Part shown: positions 26,251 through 34,066 of the stretch, piece by piece
Numbering within the stretch: position 1 is the first letter of the stretch
How the letters are laid out: each line of letters begins with the position of its first letter
NCBI RefSeq assembly: GCF_042677945.1
Contig: NZ_JBHUDN010000012.1
Direction: 5' to 3' (one strand)
Origin: Haloplanus litoreus
Lineage (GTDB): Archaea; Halobacteriota; Halobacteria; Halobacteriales; Haloferacaceae
Length of the DNA stretch: 64,000 nt
Position numbers and translations under genes: made by a program
Notes under the pieces: generated by a model
Database searches by the model: none
Told to the model about the DNA's origin: nothing
What the model saw: only the letters and a program-made list of their open reading frames with translations

Positions 26251-27054
26251 TCACTTCCCGGGGTCGCGGACGGGTAACAATCCTTGGGCCATGAGTCGCC
26301 GGGCGATCACGACGAGACCGTTCCCGAACCCCTCGCCGAAGACCGCTCGTTCCTCCTTGGTGCCGGGCATGATCGAACTCACGAGGATCGTCGAGCGGTC
26401 GGTCAGGAGGAGTCGGCCGATCGCCGCGTCCTCTTCGGTAGCGTTCTCGCCGTGTAGCCACTCCAGACCGGAGAGGAACGTCGTGGCGTTCGGCACGGCC
26501 GTTTGGATCTGGTCCTGAAGGGATTCGGTCAACGCGCCGACGAGAAGGTCGACCTCGGTACCCACGTCGTTGAGGCTGGTAACGAGGCTCTCGGTCAGCA
26601 GTGACCCGTCACCGACGATGAGAACGATCTCGTCCGCCGATTTCCTGATGAGCTTGTTCGTCCGGTTTTCGATCGCGTCTCGCCCGGACATCGCCCACAC
26701 CCGTTGGACGGGGGTTTCGTCCTCCCCGTCCACGATTTCGACCGTCTCCAGGGCGTCGTGGAGTCGTTCGACGCGGTCTTCGTACTGGTCGCGTAGGGTC
26801 TCGGCCGCCTCTTCCAGCGGAACCGCCCGAAACTGCTGCGGGCTCGAATGCTGGATCTCGACCAGGCCTTGTGCCTCCAGTACTCGAATCGCGTCGTACA
26901 CCCGTGTCCGGGGGACTTCGGTCATCTCGCTCAGTTGCTTCGCCGTCCCCGTGTGGAGACGAGACAAGCCGACGAAGCATCGCGCCTCGTATTCTTTCAG
27001 GCCGAGTTGCTGGAGGACTTCGATTGCCTCCTCCAAGTTATCAGTCGTATTCAT
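26251..27054 (-). CDS. TrmB-family transcriptional regulator
   Basis: 267 residues. A TrmB-type winged helix occupies about residues 5-85 (LGLKEYEARCFVGL, VPRTRVYDAIRVLEAQGLVEI), followed by a short coiled linker and a C-terminal sensing domain (REAR-type segment DEIVLIVGDGSLL). TrmB proteins regulate sugar and energy metabolism genes; the effector is unknown here. A GGAGGT element eight bases ahead of the ATG at 27054 supports this start. Tandem TCCCGGGA palindromes directly upstream suggest autoregulation. A second TrmB-type gene is divergent from it. Confidence 0.85.
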   Translation of the reverse strand: MNTTDNLEEAIEVLQQLGLKEYEARCFVGLSRLHTGTAKQLSEMTEVPRTRVYDAIRVLEAQGLVEIQHSSPQQFRAVPLEEAAETLRDQYEDRVERLHDALETVEIVDGEDETPVQRVWAMSGRDAIENRTNKLIRKSADEIVLIVGDGSLLTESLVTSLNDVGTEVDLLVGALTESLQDQIQTAVPNATTFLSGLEWLHGENATEEDAAIGRLLLTDRSTILVSSIMPGTKEERAVFGEGFGNGLVVIARRLMAQGLLPVRDPGK

Positions 27055-27065
27055 GTGTCCCAACC

Positions 27066-27083
27066 TCCCGGGAAATCCCGGGA
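27066..27083. promoter_or_regulatory. Tandem palindromes, candidate operator of the TrmB-type gene
   Basis: The 8-bp palindrome TCCCGGGA occurs twice, at 27066-27073 and 27076-27083, exactly ten base pairs apart (one helical turn). They lie 12-29 bases ahead of the ATG at 27054, between a TATA-like ATGATTTA (minus strand, about 27089-27098) and the start, so a bound protein would cover the transcription start. Binding by the adjacent TrmB-type protein is inference. Confidence 0.5.
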
Positions 27084-27441
27084 ACTCGCTAAATCATTGA
27101 TCTCCGGCACGGATAGGTATTGTTACTCCTGTCGTGACGGCGACCCCCGGGAAGCACCCTCTGAATATCCCGGATGGTCGAATCCCCCGTGTACTCGAAT
27201 TGACTGATCACGTTGTGATATTCATAGTGACAGCAGACCGCTATCGCGTTTCGCTGTGCGTAGTACGAGTCATCGACGAAGGACGTAAAGTCACCCGTTT
27301 AATCACAAAAGAAATATACCCGGTGGAATCCAACCTTCAGTCGGCACGCAGTTCAGTTCTGTGTCCCAACCACCGTACTGTTGCGTGTCGGCCCGGCCAC
27401 GTTCCGTGGCGGGGTTCTCGATAATACACACCGTCAAACCG
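27084..27441. other. Divergent intergenic region between two TrmB-type regulator genes
   Basis: About 360 bases without a credible gene. Further CCCGG-centred sequences occur near 27145-27152 and 27168-27174, and a small inverted repeat ATCAC-GTT-GTGAT at 27207-27219. An A-rich stretch near 27306-27322 may be a promoter for the plus-strand gene, which would then have a leader of roughly 100 bases. Confidence 0.4.
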
Positions 27442-28239
27442 ATGAACAGCGATCCAACCGAAGACCCAGAGACGGCCGCGATCGAGCAACTCGAACGATT
27501 CGGGCTGAGTACCTACGCCGCACGGACGTTCGTCGCGCTCGCTGGGCTCGGTACGGGGACGGCGAGGGACGTCAGTCAGGTGTCGGAGGTGCCACGGACA
27601 CGGGTGTACGACGCGATCGACGAACTACACGATCGGGGTCTCGTCGACATCCTCCAATCGTCGCCCAAGCGGTTCTGGGCCATTTCCGGCGAAACGGCGA
27701 GTCGGACGTTCGAACACGAGCTACAGCACCGCACGGACGTCCTGCGGACGGCGCTGAGGGAACTCGAACCGATCGAACGTCGCGCCGAGCAGCGTGGCGT
27801 CTGGACGGTCGACGGACAGATGGCCGTCACCCAACGAGTGCTGGAGTTCTTTTCCAGCGCGGACGACGAAATCGTCTACATGACCGTCGAGGACCTCCTC
27901 ACAGACGAACTGATCGACGGTCTGAGTGAGGCCGCGAACCGGGGCGTCTCGATCAAGCTCGGCGGCGTGTCGACGGACGTCCAGGAGCGTATTCAGGACG
28001 AGATCCCCGGCGCGACGATGTTCGAGTCGCTGTGGGTCTGGTCGGATACGTCGGCGGGGCGGCTCATGATGGTCGACGGACGAAAAACGCTCGTGAGTGC
28101 GCTCGTCAACGGTCTGGATGCGGATCCCACCGATCCGCGATCGGAAACCGCAATTTGGGGCGAAGGCGAGACGAACAGTCTGGTCGTGGTCCTGCGGGCA
28201 ATCTTCACTTGGCGACTCGACGCGGACGAATCATGGTAA
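27442..28239 (+). CDS. TrmB-family transcriptional regulator
   Basis: 265 residues, the same architecture as the divergent neighbour: a winged helix at about 8-90 (FGLSTYAARTFVALAGL, VPRTRVYDAIDELHDRGLVDI) and a C-terminal domain of roughly 130 residues (DDEIVYMTVEDLLTDELIDGL). The two proteins are clearly related but diverged, so the pair probably arose by duplication and inversion or by transfer of a divergent unit. Regulated genes cannot be named. The start at 27442 is the first ATG in front of the conserved domain. Confidence 0.85.
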   Translation: MNSDPTEDPETAAIEQLERFGLSTYAARTFVALAGLGTGTARDVSQVSEVPRTRVYDAIDELHDRGLVDILQSSPKRFWAISGETASRTFEHELQHRTDVLRTALRELEPIERRAEQRGVWTVDGQMAVTQRVLEFFSSADDEIVYMTVEDLLTDELIDGLSEAANRGVSIKLGGVSTDVQERIQDEIPGATMFESLWVWSDTSAGRLMMVDGRKTLVSALVNGLDADPTDPRSETAIWGEGETNSLVVVLRAIFTWRLDADESW

Positions 28240-28484
28240 CGGGATCCGACACGTCGTAACGGCGTCGGACGCCCTGCCGGTCGGACGGCACTCACACGGC
28301 CGCGAAGAGCGTTTTCGTCGGGGATGGATTCGTCGTCACAGAGTCACCGTTCGACACCGTCGAATCGTCGTCCGTCGGGACGGTTCGAGACACACCGGGG
28401 TAGCGTCGGGTGGCGACTCCGGAATCGTGGAATCGCCGACCGGGGAGCCGAAACGCCGTATCACCGGGTGGACGACGACCGACG

Positions 28485-28817
28485 TCAGGGATTCGGCGGC
28501 GACGCTTCCGTCGGGAGCGAGTCGAGGATCGTCTCGACCTGCTCGTTGGGCTGGTACCGAACGGCTCCGCTTCCGAGTTCGAATTCGACGACGCCGTACT
28601 CCGCTAACTTCGGCAGATGAGTGTGATGGAGTTGGATGGCGAGCTGTTCGCGGTCCCGCAGTGAGCCGCTTTTGCCGTCGCACCCCTCACTGTGCAACTG
28701 TTCGGCGAGATCCTCGAGTGTCGTCGCCCCGTCGGCCTCGTGGCGAAGATGGTGGACGACACGACGTCGGTGCCGATCGGAGACGAGTTCGAGACACGCG
28801 TCGAGACTGTTCGTCAC
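28485..28817 (-). CDS. Winged-helix DNA-binding protein (DUF7344-like)
   Basis: 110 residues. The pattern LELVSDRHRRRVVHHLRH, TTLEDLAEQL, QLHHTHLPKLAEYGVVEFE is that of small haloarchaeal ArsR-like winged helices (DUF7344), which act as transcription regulators. No metal-binding cysteine motif is present; one cysteine lies in the loop. The upstream region (28818 on) contains AT-rich sequence suitable for a promoter. Target genes are unknown. Confidence 0.78.
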   Translation of the reverse strand: MTNSLDACLELVSDRHRRRVVHHLRHEADGATTLEDLAEQLHSEGCDGKSGSLRDREQLAIQLHHTHLPKLAEYGVVEFELGSGAVRYQPNEQVETILDSLPTEASPPNP

Positions 28818-29249
28818 AGCACGCTATTCCCTCTCGGACGCCTCAAAGGCCGCTATTTTCACACTCGTGTAAATTTTGATTATCCGAGTTACACGCCACC
28901 ACCCGGCGTGGTCGGCAGTCGGTCGACGCCGCGACGGCGAAAATCGCCCGTCCGGCCGCTACCGACGAATCGGAAGCGACGTCCGGTGTCCGACCACGGT
29001 AACTGTGCGATGGACACCGCTACCGCCCCGTTTTCGGGCCGACACGCTGTGCGTGTCGCGACTGCGGAGACGACATCGAAGCGCCCGACGGCGCGGGCGA
29101 CTGCCCACGCTTGAGGGGCCGATCACCCGCGACGGGCGCGTCCCACACGACGGGGATCGCGTCCCGCAGGAATTAGACACCCACCGGCGGCGTTCGAGGC
29201 GCACTGCTGTGGTGACCTCCCTTATCCGACTGGAGACCCAACCGCGAGC
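28818..29249. other. Long intergenic region with a possible zinc-ribbon pseudogene
   Basis: 432 bases. The left part is AT-rich (around 28851-28890) and likely holds the promoter of the winged-helix gene. From 29003 to 29176 (plus strand) a frame without a start codon reads CDGHRYRPVFGPTR and CRDCGDDIEAPDGAGDCPRL, resembling a haloarchaeal zinc ribbon whose last CxxC has become CPRL. It opens directly after a stop codon, so if real it is a broken gene. Confidence 0.35.
29221..29227 (+). promoter_or_regulatory. TATA-like box of the 79-residue hypothetical gene
   Basis: CTTATCC is centred 26 bases before the ATG at 29250, the leaderless spacing seen elsewhere in this window. Confidence 0.5.
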
Positions 29250-29489
29250 ATGGCCCGCTACGAGGCATCCTTCGAGATAGACTCGAAGACCGATTCGTAC
29301 GCCGCTCGACGCATTCTGGAACAGGTGTACGATACGATTCGGGAGGAATCGCAAGGCGGTTGGGGAGGGTCGGACGATGCCGACGAACTCCTGCGAGAGT
29401 TCCGAACGCTTCGAGATGCAGCGAAGCGTCGACGGCCGGGACGACTGACAATCACCTACGAGCAAGCGGACGACGCGTTCGAGGACTGA
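29250..29489 (+). CDS. Small hypothetical protein
   Basis: 79 residues, charged and soluble, mostly helical, with no cysteines. The sequence (YEASFEIDSKTDSYAARRILEQVYDTIREES near the N-terminus) matches no family I can name. Codon usage is typical for the genome, and a TATA-like box at leaderless spacing supports the start. It precedes the CNNM/CBS transporter by 189 bases on the same strand. Confidence 0.6.
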   Translation: MARYEASFEIDSKTDSYAARRILEQVYDTIREESQGGWGGSDDADELLREFRTLRDAAKRRRPGRLTITYEQADDAFED

Positions 29490-29678
29490 CGCCGTGAACA
29501 CCGTTGGGACTCGGCGGTTGCCGGGACCCTGCGTGAGACGCCTAGTGCCGACGGGACGAACACGGCCCTCTCGTCCGCCCGTCCCCCCGCTCTGCCTCCG
29601 ACACCGATCCGGATTTCGACCGTCGACGAGCGGCGAGGTATCCACCTCCTACAAGTTCCCACTCGACGATAACAGAAC

Positions 29679-31019
29679 ATGGTAGATCTGGTCTCCATCG
29701 GAGGGCTGCTTCTCGCGTTCTTTCTCGTCATCATGAACGGAATCTTCGTGGCTGCGGAGTTCGCGTTCGTCAAAGTCCGGCCCACGCGGGTGAGTGGGCT
29801 CGTCGACCGAGGGAAACCGGGAGCGGCACTCGTACAGGACGTCATCGAGAATCTGGACGACTATCTGGCAGTCAGCCAGCTCGGTATCACGCTCTCCTCG
29901 CTCGGCCTCGGCTGGATCGGCGAACCGGCCGTGGCGGCACTCATCGAACCCATCCTCGGGCAGTTCCTTCCTGCGGGAACGGTCCATCTCGTCGCGTTCG
30001 TCCTCGGATTTGGCTTCATCACGTTCCTCCACGTGGTGTTCGGCGAACTCGCGCCGAAGACGTTCGCCATTCAGGAGGCCGAACGTATCGCGCTTCTCGT
30101 CGCCCCGCTCATGAAATTCTTCTACTACGTGTTCGTGCCCGGTATCATCGTCTTCAACGGAACTGCCAACTACTTCACCCGTCTGGCCGGCGTCTCGCCG
30201 GCATCCGAAAGTGAGGAGACACACTCCGAAGAGGAGATCCGGATGATCCTCACGCGGTCCGAAGAGACGGGCCACATCGACCTCGACGAGGTCGAGATGA
30301 TCGAGAGCGTCTTCGAACTCGGGGACACCATCGCCCGCGAGGTCATGATTCCGCGCCCGGACGTCGAAACCGTCCCTGCCTCGATGTCGCTCTCGGAACT
30401 CCAGTCGGTCGCCGCGACGGGAACCTACACGCGCTATCTCGTGCTCGACGAGGAGGGAAACCAGCCACTCGGGTTCGTCCACGCCAAGGACATCCTGCGA
30501 GCGAGCCAAACCGAGACGGAGGCCGATCAGGAGGTCACTGCGCGCGAAATCGCGCGACCGGTCCTTACGGTCCCGGAAACGCGTCGGATCGACGCGATCC
30601 TCGCCGACTTTCAGAAGCGTGGGGAAGGCCAGATGGCCGTCGTCGTCGACGAGTGGGGCGTCTTCGAGGGTATCGTGACCATCGAGGACGTCCTCGAAGA
30701 GATCGTGGGCGACATTCAGGACGAGTTCGATACCGCAGCGCAGGAGCCGTCAATCGAGAAGCGAGACGACGGAGCGTACCTCGTCGACGGCGGGGTCCCC
30801 GTTCAGGACGTGAACGATCGGCTCGACACTCGCTTCGAGAGCGGCGACGTCGAGACGATCGGTGGCCTGATTTTCAGTCGTCTCGGTAGAGTTCCCGAAG
30901 TGGACGATCAGATCGAAGCGAACGGGTACGTCCTTCAGGTCGAGGCCGTCGACAATTCCCGAATCGAACGGCTCGTGATTCGAGCGGCAGGGGAACCCGG
31001 AGAGATGGACGACACGTAG
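29679..31019 (+). CDS. CNNM/CBS-domain membrane protein (CorC/HlyC family)
   Basis: 446 residues. An N-terminal CNNM (DUF21) membrane domain occupies about residues 1-190 with GIFVAAEFAFVKVRPTR; two CBS domains follow (about 215-335, including REVMIPRPDVETVP and IVTIEDVLEEIVGDIQDEFD); a CorC_HlyC cytosolic domain ends the protein (about 350-435). This family exports or controls magnesium or cobalt; the hemolysin label often attached to it is historical. It appears monocistronic. The CBS pair suggests nucleotide regulation. Confidence 0.92.
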   Translation: MVDLVSIGGLLLAFFLVIMNGIFVAAEFAFVKVRPTRVSGLVDRGKPGAALVQDVIENLDDYLAVSQLGITLSSLGLGWIGEPAVAALIEPILGQFLPAGTVHLVAFVLGFGFITFLHVVFGELAPKTFAIQEAERIALLVAPLMKFFYYVFVPGIIVFNGTANYFTRLAGVSPASESEETHSEEEIRMILTRSEETGHIDLDEVEMIESVFELGDTIAREVMIPRPDVETVPASMSLSELQSVAATGTYTRYLVLDEEGNQPLGFVHAKDILRASQTETEADQEVTAREIARPVLTVPETRRIDAILADFQKRGEGQMAVVVDEWGVFEGIVTIEDVLEEIVGDIQDEFDTAAQEPSIEKRDDGAYLVDGGVPVQDVNDRLDTRFESGDVETIGGLIFSRLGRVPEVDDQIEANGYVLQVEAVDNSRIERLVIRAAGEPGEMDDT

Positions 31020-31280
31020 GCGGGTCGCAACCACTCCTCGCTCCCTTCCCCCGTCGCTCGGACCGGACCGGGCGGCGGTTCTCCGTGTCGGCCGGCGTTT
31101 CGGGCGGCCCCCGGTCCGTCCGCACGACGTCGACGAGCGTCCGCACCCCGTGACGGTGCGTCGGTATCGGCGGTCCGAGAGGACGTGGTCGTTCGCTCCC
31201 CGATTCGGTGTCCACTCGCCCCGTCCAGTGGGGCGGAATAGCCGGGGACGCCCACGCCGGGGCGGCGGCGTTTCGGCCCG

Positions 31281-32270
31281 CTACTGCCCCGGAAACAACA
31301 GCAGCCGACCCGCCACGAAGACGAAGTACAGCCCCAGCATGTAGCCCCCTTCCGTTCGCGTGAACGCCCCCTCCCGCCAGTACAACACCCAGCCGAGCAG
31401 TCCGAGGCCGGCGACTAACTTGAACGGAAGGTCCCAGCGGACGACGGCCGGCGGGACGGCGTACGTCGAGAGGGCACCGCCGAGGCCGATGCCGACGAGC
31501 GGATTGACGATGTTGCTTCCGATGAGGGTTCCGAGCGCGACGTGTGGCGACCGTCGGCGGATAGCGTCCATCACGGCCGTCAGCTCCGGCAACGCGGCGG
31601 CCACGCCGACGGTCACGATACCGACCATGGACCCACCGAGGGCGAGTGCTCCGACGATCACCTCCACGACCGACAGCATGAGTGAGGCGGAGAGCAAGAC
31701 GAGGACGAGCAACCCCGTGGCAACCACGGCGTCTCGGCGAGGATTTTCACTCGGGGCTTCTCGGAGCGACTGGGTGCGTTCCCGAAAGGTGAGTATCGCT
31801 CCGACGTACGCCAGGTAGAGCCCCAGTAAGAGGACTCCATCGAGCCGACTGATCGTCCCGTCCCAGGCGAGCAGCATCGTCGCACCGATCGCGCCCAGCA
31901 TCGGCAGATAGCTCTCGTAGACGAACGCCCGGGAGACGTGAACCGTTCCGTACCCGATGAGCAGCACGCCGACGAGGAGGAACTGCTGGACGGTCGAGGA
32001 GCCAGTGTTGCCGCCGATGACGACGGCCGAGGTAACCTGGTAGTCGAGGACGCCGGAGAGGATTCCGAGCGACGCGATCAGGTGGGAGCTGAGCTCCGGT
32101 AGACTCGTTCCCAACGCGAGGACGGTCATCCCGACGAGAACTTCGTCGACGTCGTAGTACTCGGCGAGCGCCAGCAGCCGACCGATAGCTCGACTCGCCG
32201 CAGTCACGAGCGTGTACAACGCGACCGCCCCGATGGAAACCTGTGTCAGCAAGCCGCTCGAGACGGACAT
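31281..32270 (-). CDS. Sodium/calcium exchanger family membrane protein (CaCA)
   Basis: 329 residues with about ten hydrophobic segments in two inverted halves. The first alpha repeat contains GTSLPELSSHL but then reads GGNTGSSTVQQF where GSNxxN is normal. The second is canonical: AALPELTAVMDAI and GTLIGSNIVNPLVG. CaCA proteins exchange Na+ or H+ for Ca2+ or other cations. The altered first repeat suggests changed ion selectivity. Its stop lies 261 bases from the convergent CNNM gene, and its start directly abuts the small zinc-binding gene upstream. Confidence 0.87.
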   Translation of the reverse strand: MSVSSGLLTQVSIGAVALYTLVTAASRAIGRLLALAEYYDVDEVLVGMTVLALGTSLPELSSHLIASLGILSGVLDYQVTSAVVIGGNTGSSTVQQFLLVGVLLIGYGTVHVSRAFVYESYLPMLGAIGATMLLAWDGTISRLDGVLLLGLYLAYVGAILTFRERTQSLREAPSENPRRDAVVATGLLVLVLLSASLMLSVVEVIVGALALGGSMVGIVTVGVAAALPELTAVMDAIRRRSPHVALGTLIGSNIVNPLVGIGLGGALSTYAVPPAVVRWDLPFKLVAGLGLLGWVLYWREGAFTRTEGGYMLGLYFVFVAGRLLLFPGQ

Positions 32271-32271
32271 C

Positions 32272-32445
32272 TTAGCGCTCGGCCAGCCACGTGTCGCTCC
32301 AGTCTCGCTCGTAGTCGGGGTCGAACGGTTCGAGGGTCCAGATCGGACAGCTCTCGCACTCCCAGACCCTGTAGACTCCTCCGTCTCGGATCACGACCCC
32401 GACGGACGCCCAGACGTGGGTCTCGCAGGTCGGATCCTTGGACAT
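32272..32445 (-). CDS. Small cysteine-containing protein (zinc-binding-like)
   Basis: 57 residues with one cysteine near the N-terminus (PTCETHVWAS) and a pair CESC near the middle (VWECESCPIW), which with H10 could form a zinc site. It ends FDPDYERDWSDTWLAER, acidic and aromatic. I recall similar short haloarchaeal proteins but no function. Its stop is one base from the exchanger's start codon, suggesting co-transcription. The ATG at 32445 is the first in front of the conserved part. Confidence 0.62.
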   Translation of the reverse strand: MSKDPTCETHVWASVGVVIRDGGVYRVWECESCPIWTLEPFDPDYERDWSDTWLAER

Positions 32446-32539
32446 GCGTGAACCCACGGACGATTGCTGCCCGAAAAAAGCTTTCCTCGGTCCACTCCGT
32501 CGGGCCAAGCTACTTGCCCGCGGCGACCGAACGGGGGGT

Positions 32540-32779
32540 ATGTCGATCACGCTCTACGCGCTCGACGGCTGTCCACACTGCGAGAAGGTCCACGACGCCC
32601 TCGCGGCCAACGACGTCGAGTACGAGACGGTCTGGGTCGAGGCGTTACACTCCGGGCGGAACGAGGTCAAGCGGATCAGCGGTCAGCGCGCGGTCCCCGT
32701 GCTCGTCGACGACGAACACGGCGTCACCATGCCCGAGAGTATCAACATCCTGCAGTACGTGGAGCGGACGCTCGCATGA
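32540..32779 (+). CDS. Glutaredoxin / GST-N-terminal-type thioredoxin-fold protein
   Basis: 79 residues with a thioredoxin fold. The redox motif is CPHC (residues 10-13), and a cis-proline segment AVPVLVDD and PESINILQYVE follow, as in glutaredoxins and GST N-terminal domains. It may reduce mixed disulfides, possibly with gamma-glutamylcysteine, the haloarchaeal thiol (known for the group). The start at 32540 was chosen because the fold begins directly there. Its stop overlaps the next gene's ATG by four bases (ATGA), so the two are translationally coupled. Confidence 0.85.
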   Translation: MSITLYALDGCPHCEKVHDALAANDVEYETVWVEALHSGRNEVKRISGQRAVPVLVDDEHGVTMPESINILQYVERTLA

Positions 32780-33309
32780 AGATCTACACCGGGCGCGGCG
32801 ACGAGGGCATGACCGACCTCCGGAACATGTCCCGCGTCTCGAAGACCAGTCCCCGGATCGAGGCCTACGGCACCGTCGACGAGGCGAACGCGCTCCTCGG
32901 GACGATCCGACCCACGGGCTACGACGACGTCGACGACTCCCTCGAACGGATCCAGAACCACCTCCACATCGTCCAGGCGGATTTCGCGAACCCCGAGCCG
33001 GAGGACGACGACCCCGTCGTCCGCGAGGCGCACGTCGACGAACTGGAAGACTGGATCGACGAGGCCGACGACGAACTCGACCCGCTGGAGTCGTTCGTCC
33101 TCCCGACCGGGAGCGAGGCCGGTGCTGCCCTCCATCACGCCCGAACCGTCGTCCGCCGGGCCGAACGGCGGGCGGTGGATCTCGCCGGTACCGATCCCGT
33201 CAACGCCGAGGCCATCGCCTACCTCAACCGGCTCTCGGACGCGCTCTTTACCTTCGCCCGCCTCGTGAACCGACGCGACGGCGTCCGCGAGGACCGACCG
33301 ACGTACTGA
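32776..33309 (+). CDS. ATP:cob(I)alamin adenosyltransferase (PduO type)
   Basis: 177 residues. The family transfers the adenosyl group of ATP to cob(I)alamin to make coenzyme B12. Matching segments are YTGRGDEGMTDL at the N-terminus (ATP phosphate contact), RIEAYGTVDEANALLG, and the C-terminal RRAERRAVDL and YLNRLSDALFTFARL. It is coupled to the upstream glutaredoxin gene by a four-base overlap, which hints that the reductant for cobalamin may be linked to thiol redox; that is inference. No other cobalamin genes are in the window. Confidence 0.93.
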   Translation: MKIYTGRGDEGMTDLRNMSRVSKTSPRIEAYGTVDEANALLGTIRPTGYDDVDDSLERIQNHLHIVQADFANPEPEDDDPVVREAHVDELEDWIDEADDELDPLESFVLPTGSEAGAALHHARTVVRRAERRAVDLAGTDPVNAEAIAYLNRLSDALFTFARLVNRRDGVREDRPTY

Positions 33310-33361
33310 ACCGAAGAGAGTCGGATGCGGGCGGGCGATCACGCTGCCGTTCGCCCACAAG

Positions 33362-33370
33362 AGATATATC
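33362..33370 (+). promoter_or_regulatory. TATA box of the 88-residue helical protein gene
   Basis: AGATATATC is centred 27 bases before the ATG at 33393, the usual leaderless spacing. Confidence 0.6.
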
Positions 33371-33392
33371 TGTCGTCCACGTTTGGTCATAT

Positions 33393-33659
33393 ATGAACAA
33401 GCACTTCGAAGACGCGCTGTACTACATGGGACGGGCCGGCGAACACGCGAAAGAGGGCGTGATGGAAGAACTCGACCCGCTCGAAGAGCGGTTCCGCGAA
33501 CTCACTGGCAAGGAACAGGAGCCGGAGCCCTCGCGACTGGAGAAACTGCAGGACGACCTGCAGGAACTGGAGACCCGCGCCGAGGGTGAGGCGAAGACGG
33601 CCATCGAGGACGCCCGCGAGCGGATCCGACGCTATCGCGGCGAGGAGTCGTCCGAGTAA
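33393..33659 (+). CDS. Small helical coiled-coil protein (DUF7553-like)
   Basis: 88 residues, almost entirely charged and helical (YYMGRAGEHAKEGVMEELDPLEERF, then a Glu/Lys/Arg-rich heptad-like stretch). Resembles a conserved haloarchaeal protein family (DUF7553 by memory) of unknown role; it may oligomerise or bind another protein. TATA box at leaderless spacing. It lies directly upstream of tRNA-Val, 42 bases apart. Confidence 0.68.
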   Translation: MNKHFEDALYYMGRAGEHAKEGVMEELDPLEERFRELTGKEQEPEPSRLEKLQDDLQELETRAEGEAKTAIEDARERIRRYRGEESSE

Positions 33660-33701
33660 GACAACCCTTAAGTCGGCGTCACCAGTATCGACGTACTGCG
33701 A

Positions 33702-33776
33702 GGGTTGGTGGTCTAGTCCGGTTATGACGGCTCCTTCACACGGAGCAGGTCGGCAGTTCGAATCTGCCCCAACCCA
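33702..33776 (+). tRNA. tRNA-Val (anticodon CAC)
   Basis: A complete cloverleaf folds: acceptor GGGTTGG / CCAACCC, D arm GTC / GAC, anticodon stem GCTCC / GGAGC with loop TTCACAC (anticodon CAC at 33737-33739), a five-base variable loop, and T stem GGCAG / CTGCC with loop TTCGAAT. The discriminator is A and no CCA is encoded. There is no intron. The 3' half is partly duplicated just downstream. Confidence 0.96.
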
Positions 33777-33797
33777 TTCGTTTTGCTGACGGGTTCG

Positions 33798-33885
33798 ACG
33801 GAGCAGGTCGGCATTCCCGGCGAGCGGAGCGAGGTGGGAAGCAGCGGACGACCGAAGGGAGTCCGCCAGCGTTCGAATCTGCCCC
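33798..33885 (+). repeat. Split duplicate of the tRNA-Val 3' half with a 57-bp insert
   Basis: Bases 33798-33813 repeat tRNA bases 33740-33755 exactly (ACGGAGCAGGTCGGCA). Bases 33871-33885 repeat 33756-33770 exactly (GTTCGAATCTGCCCC), and similarity continues into the downstream flank (CGTTTT). Between them, 33814-33870 is an unrelated 57-bp insert that can form two hairpins: TTCCC/GGGAA (33814-33818, 33836-33840) and GCGGAC/GTCCGC (33844-33849, 33861-33866). The tRNA gene itself is intact. Such duplicates are typical remnants of integration at tRNA genes; no integrase is visible. Confidence 0.85.
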
Positions 33886-34066
33886 CCACTCGTTTTCCCG
33901 ACGTTCCTGAAGGACCGGGAACTACTGTTTTAGCGGTTATCGCGGGTATTTCGTCGTTTTTCACTCGGATGTTCCACGGCGGATTCGACCCGGAGTCCGG
34001 TTCGGTGCAGTCCAGTACCGCGGTTTACGGCTGTCTCTTTATGTTGGATTGGCCACTACGCGGGAT

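Noticed and set aside
33777..34066. Searched for an integrase or a second att copy of tRNA-Val at the far end of the AT-rich region
   Set aside because: No integrase frame and no third copy of the tRNA 3' end were recognised up to 35.3 kb, so no complete integrated element is claimed.
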